Shown one piece after another: positions 5,146 through 11,388 of a stretch of DNA of 11,388 nt (the first letter of the stretch is position 1; each line of letters opens with the position of its first letter). The position numbers and the translations under genes were made by a program. This DNA is from an uncultured Clostridia bacterium (GTDB lineage Bacteria > Bacillota > Clostridia > UMGS1810), in the NCBI GenBank assembly GCA_934454585.1, contig CAKSFP010000051.1:1-11388 (forward strand), written 5' to 3'. The notes under the pieces are model-generated. The model was not told the DNA's origin. It ran no database searches and saw only the letters and a list, made by a program, of their open reading frames with translations.

Positions 5146-8100
5146 TACTTCAATATTTCTATAACCGGTCCGCAAGTTATTCCAAACTCTCTGAGCCTGT
5201 ATTCATAACACCACGAATCATCGGTCGAATACCAATAATCCTCGCCGCACCATTTGTCATCCGTGTTACAATTGTGCAGCGCACAGAATGAATTTGCCCT
5301 GTTGCCGAAAAGTTTCAGTTCCAGAGTGTGCTTGCCCGGTGCAAGCGATTTGCGGATTGCCTCATATGGCGCATATGCAATGACGCCGATGTCCTCACCG
5401 TCCACATACGCCTTCACAAGCGGGCCACGGTAGCCGTGTACCCAAATGCGCGCGTCACCCTCGCACAGTGTCTCAAATTCGGCTTTGTAAACAATGTTAC
5501 CGCCGTAGAAAGGCATACCATAGTTCGTAATGCTGCCGAATCCTATTTCGCTTGTCGGTGCGGTTATTACCTTTTCACAACCGTTCACACACACATCAAA
5601 CTCTCCGAGGAGATACATCCACTCTATATTCTTCCTCTCCGCAAGCGGTGCGGTAACAATGAGAATGTTCTCTCCCCTGTGCAGTTTAGGCAGTTTCACG
5701 GTCTTAATCACCTTATCGGTAAAATATCCGACCGGCTCGAGAGTAAGTTTTTCCCCGTTAAATTCTGCCGTCATATCCTCGGGACGCTCTATCGCCAGCA
5801 AAACATTTTCAACATCTGTCTCTGATTTAATATTAAAGCGCATAGTCACGCTGTGACGCGGTTTTTCCTCCTGCACGACCCACGGCTGAGCACCGCGTGA
5901 ACGCCTCGGCGGTATGTTCAGTCTGCCACGGCAGATGTTGTCTATACGCAAAATTTCTTCTTCAGGTTCAAACTCGCCGCCATCAAGTGAAAATTCACAT
6001 ATATCAAGAAGATATACATTCGGTTCATCCCTCTTGTACTCCGCTTTTTTCAGTGTTATTCTTTGTGCAACATGTCTTTTGTCCGCCTTTTCCGCAACAA
6101 AAACTTTCTCGTCCGTCGGCTCAAGTCTCAGCAGCAGACTGTCGTTTATATAGAATGTATACGGAATAAGCGTGATGCCGTTTTTGATTTCATATGACAC
6201 CTCGCGTTTTTCGCCGCTGATTGTGTCATAAACAATCGGCTTGTACTCTCCCTTTACACTTACCAAGGTTTCCTGCGCATTGTATATATCCGGACAATTC
6301 ACAGAGCTGTGCCAGCCGAATCGTTTCTCATCGCCCTTTGCACCATGCGCAATAAACAGCCATTTGCAATTATTGTCGCTGCGCATATTGTATATAAGCT
6401 TGGTTGTGTTGCTGCCGTCGGTATTCTTTATTGACACAATTCTGTAATCCTCAACAGCGCCGAGAATCTCATATCCGTTGCAATTAATCTGCACAGATGA
6501 ATCAAAAAGCTCTCTCACACCATCACTCTGCGCACCGTCAACATATCTCGGACAGCCGCCTATAAATATCAACTTTCCGCCGTTTGCTGAAAATTCTTTG
6601 AGTATATCGAGAGTTGAGGAACGCAAAGTCACGCAACCCGGAACGATAATTGCCCCGTATGTCATTTTGCCGACCTTCAAGCCGTGCTCTGCACCACCAT
6701 ATTGTTTCGGCAAAAGTGCCTCACTGACAAAATCGAAATCCACTGTGCCGAAAAGCAGATGTTTTGTGACGGCAACAAACATATCGTCAAGTGCGGCGCG
6801 TTTTGCCGCAGTTGATTCATTCGGTCCGTAATCTATCCAATAGCTCTCTATGGGGTGAATGACTCCCACGGTGACAATCGGCTCACCCCTTGTGAGAGCA
6901 GTATTTACCCTTGCAAAATGATCTTCAACATACTTATATTCCCTGTACCACGGCGACTGGTAGTTTATGCAAGCCGGATAGTCTCTCTTTGCCCTACCCT
7001 CCATGGACACCCATGACAGATGCGGAACACGCACTGTCACACCGAGCGCAGCCTGCCAGTCTCCCTGAAATTTGTGCCCGCGGAAATCAAAATCCCAGTC
7101 GGTAACTCCATACAGTTCCGAGAGCATGCCCTCTTTTCCGTACTGATGCACAACAGACTGACATTGTTTCGCCGTTGTCAGCTCAACTTTGTTGCAAAGC
7201 ATATCTATGCCCGGTATGCCGAATGCCGGGTATGTACGCATTGCCTCACCCACACAGTCTGCCTGAGTACGCAAAAGTTCCTCGCCAAGCACATGACCGG
7301 TAAGACATATTCCGTTGTCGGCACACCATTTTCCGACATTGTCGCAAAAGGCACGGTTAAACAGGTCCACAAGATGATTGTGATAGAGATATCTCGTCTG
7401 GGATATTTCGCCGCCGCAACGGTTCCAAAAAACCTCGGGCAGCCTGTCGAGTACCGAAAATCCGTAAGCTTCGGTAAAACTCCTGTCAAAATCAGCAGTC
7501 CACGGCATTATGCAATCATTCTCCGAATCGGTAAAATCAAGGCATTTCTTTCTGCCGAAATCCGGCTCATCAGTAAATATTGCCGGGATGGTTTTGCCAA
7601 ATTCGGCAGCAAGTTTGTTCTTATACTTTTCGTGCGTCTCCTCAATGAACTTATCTATTGCTTCTTTGTTCATGGTGTCGGCATATGTAAGATTATTGAA
7701 CCACGGATCGGGTTTCGTGTGTTCGAGATATGCATACCATTTGTTATCTGCCTCGTCATCATAGCCTATTCTGCGGCACTTAGCAATATCCCCGTTTTCA
7801 TCGAGCCTCATGTCATAAGCCGCCAGGAACCACTCGGTGTCCTTCTCGGCAGCAGAATCCCAGTCGAACTCACAGGGAAGTTTTTTCTTAGTAAATAGAA
7901 GATGGCGCTGACGGTATTTCGGATTTTTTGTGACATATCCGCCGGCTGCACCGGAAGGCCACCTGTCCTCATCATAGAGCCAAGCAAGCATACCGTCCTT
8001 CTTTGCCTCTTTGACGCATCCGTCAACCAATGACAAAAATTCGTCGCTCATATATTCGTTTGCCATGCCTGTCCTGGAATGCATATGAAATCCGCCGAAG

Positions 8101-8258
8101 CCCATTTCCTTGAGTTTTGGAATCTGCTCGGTGAGGATCTCATCGGTCATCCTGCAATTCCACGCCCAAAACGGCGCGGCGCGATATTCGCTCGTCGGAT
8201 TTTTGAAAAGCTCGTCCGACAAGTCGTTTTGTATATTCTTTTTGTACAGCACATTCAT
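5145..8258 (-). CDS. Large intracellular glycoside hydrolase, GH106 (alpha-L-rhamnosidase)-like
   Basis: This is a protein of about 1037 residues without a signal peptide, so it is probably cytoplasmic and acts on imported oligosaccharides. The N-terminal half looks like a TIM-barrel hydrolase: PFWAWN (30-35), GGFHMHSRTGM (56-66), WLYDEDRWPSGAAGG (94-108), FTDEPDF (about 229-235), LTGHVLGEE (about 320-328) and LSELYG (about 380-385). The Asp and Glu residues in the last three motifs are candidate acid/base and substrate-binding residues. A Rossmann-like segment around residue 545-575 (IIVPGCVTLRSS...GGKLIFIG) resembles the middle domain of GH42- and GH106-type enzymes. The C-terminal region is beta-sandwich-like, ending in a galactose-binding-type fold. 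Rhamnosidase activity is a guess from the family resemblance. The start is uncertain: GTG 8261, ATG 8258 and GTG 8252 are in frame, and GAGG at 8267-8264 suits GTG 8252 best. Confidence 0.82.
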   Translation of the reverse strand: MNVLYKKNIQNDLSDELFKNPTSEYRAAPFWAWNCRMTDEILTEQIPKLKEMGFGGFHMHSRTGMANEYMSDEFLSLVDGCVKEAKKDGMLAWLYDEDRWPSGAAGGYVTKNPKYRQRHLLFTKKKLPCEFDWDSAAEKDTEWFLAAYDMRLDENGDIAKCRRIGYDDEADNKWYAYLEHTKPDPWFNNLTYADTMNKEAIDKFIEETHEKYKNKLAAEFGKTIPAIFTDEPDFGRKKCLDFTDSENDCIMPWTADFDRSFTEAYGFSVLDRLPEVFWNRCGGEISQTRYLYHNHLVDLFNRAFCDNVGKWCADNGICLTGHVLGEELLRTQADCVGEAMRTYPAFGIPGIDMLCNKVELTTAKQCQSVVHQYGKEGMLSELYGVTDWDFDFRGHKFQGDWQAALGVTVRVPHLSWVSMEGRAKRDYPACINYQSPWYREYKYVEDHFARVNTALTRGEPIVTVGVIHPIESYWIDYGPNESTAAKRAALDDMFVAVTKHLLFGTVDFDFVSEALLPKQYGGAEHGLKVGKMTYGAIIVPGCVTLRSSTLDILKEFSANGGKLIFIGGCPRYVDGAQSDGVRELFDSSVQINCNGYEILGAVEDYRIVSIKNTDGSNTTKLIYNMRSDNNCKWLFIAHGAKGDEKRFGWHSSVNCPDIYNAQETLVSVKGEYKPIVYDTISGEKREVSYEIKNGITLIPYTFYINDSLLLRLEPTDEKVFVAEKADKRHVAQRITLKKAEYKRDEPNVYLLDICEFSLDGGEFEPEEEILRIDNICRGRLNIPPRRSRGAQPWVVQEEKPRHSVTMRFNIKSETDVENVLLAIERPEDMTAEFNGEKLTLEPVGYFTDKVIKTVKLPKLHRGENILIVTAPLAERKNIEWMYLLGEFDVCVNGCEKVITAPTSEIGFGSITNYGMPFYGGNIVYKAEFETLCEGDARIWVHGYRGPLVKAYVDGEDIGVIAYAPYEAIRKSLAPGKHTLELKLFGNRANSFCALHNCNTDDKWCGEDYWYSTDDSWCYEYRLREFGITCGPVIEILK

Positions 8259-8270
8259 CACCTCGGTTAC

Positions 8271-8299
8271 ATTATATCCGAAAGATTTTACAAAAACAA
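8271..8299 (-). promoter_or_regulatory. Candidate promoter of the glycoside hydrolase gene
   Basis: On the minus strand, TTGTTT (8299-8294) and TATAAT (8276-8271) are 17 bp apart. The predicted transcription start falls near 8264, almost on the GAGG ribosome binding site, which would give a leader of only about 6-13 nt before the start codon. No operator or catabolite-repression site is clearly visible. Confidence 0.6.
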
Positions 8300-8318
8300 G
8301 GCGAAAAACCGACTTGTT
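8292..8318 (-). terminator. Weak hairpin terminator after spoIIP
   Basis: On the minus strand, AACAAG (8318-8313) pairs with CTTGTT (8300-8295) around a short CG/CG inner stem, and TTTTTG follows. It lies about 25 nt past the spoIIP stop codon and overlaps the -35 element of the downstream promoter. The stem is short with mismatches, so it is likely leaky. Confidence 0.4.
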
Positions 8319-8341
8319 TGGACTGAATTATGACATTTTAC

Positions 8342-9493
8342 TCATTTTAACACATCAGCTATTCCGTCCGCAAGATACTTCACTGCGCCGAGAGCCTCGT
8401 CAAGAGTGTTGCCGTGTGTGCCGAATTCAAAGATGAGCGACCCCTCAGTCATGTGCATATTAAACCGCTCCTTGCGCAGATTTACCGGGCGCATGAGCCC
8501 CGGATATTTTTTGTTAATGCTACCCTGAATTTTGAGTGCAAGCGCAAGATTTTTCTGCCAGTTTGGGTTTTCCAGTCCGAGCATGTCACTGCCGCAAACA
8601 ATCATCACCTGGCTGACCTTTTCACCGTTGATATCTGCGGTAAATTTGATTTTTTCGTCATTTGCGCCCACAACAGCATCACGGTGCACATCGAACACAC
8701 ACCTTATCGTCGGGTATTTTTCCAAATTACTCTTTATCACCTCAAGAGTCTTGTTATATGAATTATTGTACGACGGATAGTCATTTATGGTTTTATCATG
8801 GATAACATTGAATCCGCGCTTTGTAAGCTCGCTGTCAAGCTCATCGCCTACTCTTACCACATTGTATCGGGTGTCCTGACAGCGCGAATAGTCGCTCTGG
8901 GAATAGTGATATTTTTCCGATTGGGTGTAACTCTCCGACGCATGGGTATGAACGATGAGTATCTCGGGATTTTTGTGATCAAGTCTGATGTTTAATTTAC
9001 TCCCAGACAGTGCGTCGGCGTCTATTGAATATGAGGTTTCGTTTTTCATCTCAAGTCCTTTTGACGGATTGGTGCTGTCGCGCACCGTGCCGGCGGCATA
9101 GTCCGCGGCGGCTTGAACCGAATTGTCCGCATCTGCAGGCTCGTCAGTTTCTGTGCTCGGTTGATCGACTCTGAACCGTGAAATATCGCAAAACACGGGA
9201 AAAACCTCAAAATTATCGAGTGCGTCAAAAGAAAAGATGTTTTTCACCGCCGCACAAATTCCGCCGTTTGTCTTGGCCTTTGCCGCGGCGACAATCGGTA
9301 TTGCCTCGGAAATCATGAATTTGTTAAAGGCAGCATCGGCCGTTTTAAGTCTTTTTGCCGCAACTGCGCCAAGGGAAAATGTGACCACAGAGAGCACAAC
9401 AAAAAGAGCAGTCATTATCATAAGCCGTCTGCCTATGAAAACCGCCCTTACTCTTTTGTGTGATGAAAACCGTGCCGATGAATACATACTCAT
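8342..9493 (-). CDS. spoIIP: Stage II sporulation protein P (SpoIIP), engulfment amidase/endopeptidase
   Basis: This is a 383-residue protein. SpoIIP is a membrane-anchored N-acetylmuramoyl-L-alanine amidase and endopeptidase that, with SpoIID and SpoIIM, degrades peptidoglycan during engulfment of the forespore. A basic N-terminus and one membrane helix (about residues 24-46) precede a low-complexity Asp/Glu/Pro/Ala linker (about 110-135). The catalytic domain begins near 170, with LIVHTHASESY (179-189), FDVHRDAV (267-274), a QVMIVCGSD strand and EFGTHGNT (356-363). These His and Glu residues are the expected zinc ligands and catalytic residues. ATG 9493 follows GGCGGAG at about 8 nt. The gene follows gpr with a 48-nt gap, the same order as in Bacillus, and a sigmaE-like promoter lies in that gap. 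Confidence 0.95.
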   Translation of the reverse strand: MSMYSSARFSSHKRVRAVFIGRRLMIMTALFVVLSVVTFSLGAVAAKRLKTADAAFNKFMISEAIPIVAAAKAKTNGGICAAVKNIFSFDALDNFEVFPVFCDISRFRVDQPSTETDEPADADNSVQAAADYAAGTVRDSTNPSKGLEMKNETSYSIDADALSGSKLNIRLDHKNPEILIVHTHASESYTQSEKYHYSQSDYSRCQDTRYNVVRVGDELDSELTKRGFNVIHDKTINDYPSYNNSYNKTLEVIKSNLEKYPTIRCVFDVHRDAVVGANDEKIKFTADINGEKVSQVMIVCGSDMLGLENPNWQKNLALALKIQGSINKKYPGLMRPVNLRKERFNMHMTEGSLIFEFGTHGNTLDEALGAVKYLADGIADVLK

Positions 9494-9516
9494 GTGGTAT
9501 CTCCGCCTTTATACAC

Positions 9517-9544
9517 ATTCTATGATAAAAGCGGACAAATATTA
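9517..9544 (-). promoter_or_regulatory. SigmaE-like promoter of spoIIP
   Basis: On the minus strand, TAATATT (9544-9538) matches the sigmaE -35 consensus KMATATT. CATAGAAT (9524-9517) matches the -10 consensus CATACANT at 7 of 8 positions. The spacer is 13 bp, one shorter than usual. The -35 overlaps the TAA stop of gpr. In B. subtilis spoIIP has its own mother-cell (sigmaE) promoter between gpr and spoIIP, which supports this assignment. Confidence 0.6.
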
Positions 9545-10489
9545 CTCCTCGGTTTCGTATCCGAGAAGTGCAGCGTTTATGCTGTCGGATATTACTGCGG
9601 AAATGTCGTCTATGATGTCATCAACCTCTTTCGGAGTAACTATAAGATTGCCCACAAAGGGACTGAGCACTTCCTTTATGAGAGTATATCTGTTGTCATC
9701 ATCAAAGCTTTTCAGTGCGCGAAAAAGATGAGATTTCTCTCCGGCGTTGACCCTGACAGCCTCGGTAAGCATCTCTATGGAATCGCTCGCAACGGTTGCC
9801 GCATCCACCACGGTCGGCACACCGATTGCCACGACGGGCACACCCATGGTGTCGAGAGTTATGGCATTACGGTGATTGCCGACTCCCGAACCCGGTACTA
9901 TGCCGCTGTCCGATATCTGAATTGTAGTGCTGACGCGTTCCATGCGCCTGGAGGCAAGCGCATCTATGGCGATGATCACATCCGGCTTTGCCCTCTGAGT
10001 TATTCCCTTGATTATCTCCCCCGTCTCTATGCCTGTTATGCCAAGGACACCCGGAGAGACTGCGCAAACCGAGCAGACATCTTCGTCAATATGCAGTTTT
10101 TCCTCGCCGAACAGATGTCTTGTCACCATTATGCCGTCTATTACCTTCGGACCAAGTGCGTCCGGGGTGACATTCCAGTTGCCAAGCCCCACAACAAGGA
10201 CATTTTTGTTCTTTTTCGGGTGAGCAAGGCGTGTTATCTCGTCGGTGAGAATTTTGCGCACATCGTCATATATTTTTTCATCTCCGCCGCGCAGCTCCTT
10301 TGCCTCAATGGTGACATACTCCCCCATTGGCTTGCCTATGCGCTCCGCCGCCGCCTCGGTATTTATGCAAACCGAGGTAACGCCAACTGCTCCGAGCTTT
10401 TTTTGTTCTATGTCCGCGCCGTCAATCTTGTATGCGCTGTCGCAAATTTGTGCCGCCTCTATGGCAAGGTCAGTTCTGATGTTACTCAA
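9542..10489 (-). CDS. gpr: Germination protease GPR
   Basis: This is a 315-residue spore-specific protease (family A25) that degrades small acid-soluble spore proteins during germination. Diagnostic blocks are RTDLAIEA (5-12), VGLGNWNVTPDALGP (100-114), VTRHLF, SPGVLGITGIET, PDVIIAIDALASR (169-181), GIVPGSGVGN and VTPKEVDDIIDD. Asp110 and Asp176 lie 66 residues apart, like the catalytic Asp127 and Asp193 of the B. megaterium enzyme. The start codon is TTG at 10489 with AAGGATG about 9 nt upstream. Bacillus GPR is activated by removal of a pro-peptide ending at RTD; here only seven residues (MSNIRTD) precede that point. It precedes spoIIP, as in other spore formers, and has a forespore-type promoter. 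Confidence 0.96.
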   Translation of the reverse strand: MSNIRTDLAIEAAQICDSAYKIDGADIEQKKLGAVGVTSVCINTEAAAERIGKPMGEYVTIEAKELRGGDEKIYDDVRKILTDEITRLAHPKKNKNVLVVGLGNWNVTPDALGPKVIDGIMVTRHLFGEEKLHIDEDVCSVCAVSPGVLGITGIETGEIIKGITQRAKPDVIIAIDALASRRMERVSTTIQISDSGIVPGSGVGNHRNAITLDTMGVPVVAIGVPTVVDAATVASDSIEMLTEAVRVNAGEKSHLFRALKSFDDDNRYTLIKEVLSPFVGNLIVTPKEVDDIIDDISAVISDSINAALLGYETEE

Positions 10490-10510
10490 AAAATCACATC
10501 CTTTTTGCCT

Positions 10511-10540
10511 TATTTTGCGGCAAAAAGAAAAAGTTTATGC
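10511..10540 (-). promoter_or_regulatory. Forespore (sigmaF/sigmaG-type) promoter of gpr
   Basis: On the minus strand, GCATA (10540-10536) matches the -35 GHATR of sigmaF and sigmaG. After 18 bp, CAAAATA (10517-10511) matches the sigmaG -10 CATNHTA at 6 of 7 positions. After 16 bp, CGCAAAATA matches the sigmaF -10 GGHRARHTX with one mismatch. Both spacings are the canonical ones. B. subtilis gpr is known to be read by both factors. A start near 10504 would place the SD sequence just inside the transcript. Confidence 0.65.
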
Positions 10541-10558
10541 ATAAAAGCAAACGGGACC

Positions 10559-10642
10559 CGGTGTATACTTTTTATTCTCAGATGACGAGTTCAGCGCTGC
10601 CGCACTGCTGTTCGAGTCATCAAAAATAAAAAGTATATACCG
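10559..10642. repeat. 84-bp imperfect inverted repeat between pyrR and gpr
   Basis: The outer arms 10559-10576 and 10625-10642 are an 18-bp A/T-rich inverted repeat (one mismatch, a G-U in RNA). Inside are a 6-bp stem GATGAC/GTCATC (10581-10586/10616-10621), a symmetric 5x5 internal loop, and CAGC/GCTG. No T-run follows the inner GC stem on either strand, so it is not a standard terminator. It may be a small MITE-like element or a structured RNA element processed from the pyrR transcript. Confidence 0.7.
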
Positions 10643-10669
10643 AGCCAACGCAAAATGATATTGATAAAA

Positions 10670-11206
10670 CTATCTTTCATACAACTCAATTGAAGATTTT
10701 CCGTCAATCGAATTAAGGTTGACCGCCACAACTTCGCTCTTTGATGTCGGAATATTTTTGCCGACAAAATCCGCGCGAATCGGCAGTTCCCTGTGACCTC
10801 TGTCCACAAGCACGGCAAGCTGAACAGTCGCCGGTCTTCCGCGGTTTATCAGGGCATCCATAGCCGCTCGAACGGTTCTGCCGGTGAATATGACATCATC
10901 CACAAGCACGGTGTTTTTGCCGTTTATGTCAAACGGTATGTTCGTGTCGGCAATAGTGGGCGAATCTGCTCTTTCTGACAAATCGTCGCGATAAAAAGTG
11001 ATGTCGAGCGTGCCGACCGGTATGTCATTTCCGCCGATAGATTTAATTTTTTCCGCAAGCAGCTTCGCAAGCGGTACTCCCCTCGTTTTAATACCGATAA
11101 GACAAAGATTATCCGTTGTTTCGTTTTTTTCTATTATCTCGTGGGCAATGCGTACCAATGTTCGCATCATACCTGCCTCGTCAAGAATTGTAGCTTTGTA
11201 TCTCAT
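10670..11206 (-). CDS. pyrR: PyrR, pyrimidine operon RNA-binding regulator and uracil phosphoribosyltransferase
   Basis: This is a 178-residue PyrR, the family's usual length. PyrR binds pyr mRNA in response to UMP/UTP to promote attenuation and has weak uracil phosphoribosyltransferase activity. The PRPP-binding loop VLVDDVIFTGRTVRAA (100-115) is intact. LIGIKTRGVPLA (36-47) and GTLDITFYRDDLS (65-77) are family blocks, and AVLVDRGHRELPIRADFVGKN (131-151) is the C-terminal signature. ATG 11206 has GAGGAGGGG about 6 nt upstream. Unlike Bacillus, the next gene downstream is gpr, not a uracil permease or pyrB, so this copy is not followed by pyrimidine biosynthesis genes; upstream genes lie outside the window. 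Confidence 0.95.
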   Translation of the reverse strand: MRYKATILDEAGMMRTLVRIAHEIIEKNETTDNLCLIGIKTRGVPLAKLLAEKIKSIGGNDIPVGTLDITFYRDDLSERADSPTIADTNIPFDINGKNTVLVDDVIFTGRTVRAAMDALINRGRPATVQLAVLVDRGHRELPIRADFVGKNIPTSKSEVVAVNLNSIDGKSSIELYER

Positions 11207-11228
11207 ATAAACCCCTCCTCAACCGACA

Positions 11229-11256
11229 ATCGGGTGCCGCATAAACAGCACCCGAT
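11229..11256 (-). promoter_or_regulatory. Perfect hairpin just upstream of the pyrR ribosome binding site
   Basis: A perfect 9-bp stem (ATCGGGTGC/GCACCCGAT) with a 10-nt loop ends 8 nt before the pyrR SD (11212-11220). No T-run follows, so it is unlikely to be a terminator. It could set ribosome access or transcript stability. No recognisable PyrR binding-loop consensus is seen in it. Confidence 0.55.
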
Positions 11257-11285
11257 ACAGACGACAAAATGCCGGATTTGATTGT

Positions 11286-11319
11286 CTGGGCAATGCGTGT
11301 TCGAGTCTCGCTTGCCTAG
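11286..11319 (-). promoter_or_regulatory. Stem-loop in the pyrR leader
   Basis: The arms 11286-11297 and 11309-11319 pair over about 11 positions (GGCAA/TTGCC plus GCG/CGC, one bulged base, one G-T/A-C position). The loop is 11 nt. The loop carries TGTTCGAGTC (plus-strand sense), which occurs again in the inverted repeat downstream of pyrR. On the minus strand, a TATAAT at 11372-11367 is a possible -10 element; its -35 would lie beyond the window edge. Confidence 0.45.
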
Positions 11320-11388
11320 GCGCAGGTGACGAATCCGAACTTTTTTGCAGTCGGCTTGGAGCATATATTATATATTTGCAAAACACGC

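Noticed and set aside
7020..7898. 292-codon plus-strand open frame
   Set aside because: It lies fully antisense within the glycoside hydrolase gene, whose motifs are clear there; no SD or recognisable domain.
9494..10585. 363-codon plus-strand open frame
   Set aside because: It is antisense to gpr, which matches its family throughout; the frame has a Cys/His/Arg-rich composition and no ribosome binding site.
11291..11320. tRNA-like T arm (GTTCGAGTC)
   Set aside because: No matching acceptor, D or anticodon arms around it; the sequence fits a simple stem-loop instead.
11203..11364. 53-codon leader ORF ending in an ATGA overlap with pyrR
   Set aside because: No ribosome binding site, Cys/Arg-rich content, and it runs through both leader hairpins; the ATGA overlap is probably accidental.
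11207..11388. PyrR-type attenuator in the pyrR leader
   Set aside because: No binding-loop consensus of the UCCAGAGAGG type and no stem followed by a U-run were found; hairpins are reported without that assignment.

Overview
The window holds the end of a prophage and the adjoining chromosome of an endospore-forming Clostridia-type bacterium (Bacillota). The evidence for this host is a gpr-spoIIP sporulation pair, pyrR, consensus TTGACA/TATAAT promoters, strong AGGAGG-type ribosome binding sites and a phiLC3-type holin with an M15 endolysin. The taxon cannot be fixed further; the surface-protein style and the large glycoside hydrolase would suit a gut Clostridia.

Positions 1-3720 (plus strand) are the distal late region of a prophage. 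It contains the 3' part of a virion or appendage-like protein, two proteins with export signals (one membrane-anchored with an acidic tail, one with a cleavable signal peptide), a phiLC3-type holin, an M15 peptidase endolysin with two C-terminal repeats, and an XhlA-like coiled-coil/membrane protein. A rho-independent terminator at about 3494-3528 ends the operon. An array of four TGACAACA repeats (integrase arm-site-like) and the 3' end of a tRNA-Lys(CTT) gene follow. This arrangement is what is expected of integration into the 3' end of that tRNA.

Positions 3724-5140 are chromosomal. The tRNA-Lys is transcribed leftward from a perfect consensus promoter. Two tandem plus-strand genes encode small zinc-ribbon membrane proteins, each with its own sigmaA-type promoter, and end at a strong hairpin terminator.

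Positions 5145-11388 are all minus-strand genes. Read in the direction of transcription they are pyrR (uracil-responsive regulator/UPRTase), gpr (spore germination protease), spoIIP (engulfment peptidoglycan hydrolase) and a 1038-codon intracellular glycoside hydrolase resembling GH106-type alpha-L-rhamnosidases. The promoter-like sequences fit the known Bacillus regulation of the sporulation pair: a sigmaF/sigmaG-like site precedes gpr, and a sigmaE-like site overlaps the gpr stop codon ahead of spoIIP. Two unexplained hairpins, one in the pyrR leader and one between pyrR and gpr, share a 10-nt motif.

No clearly new multi-gene system is evident. The least explained elements are the exported prophage proteins, a C-terminal motif shared by two unrelated prophage proteins, and the hairpins around pyrR.
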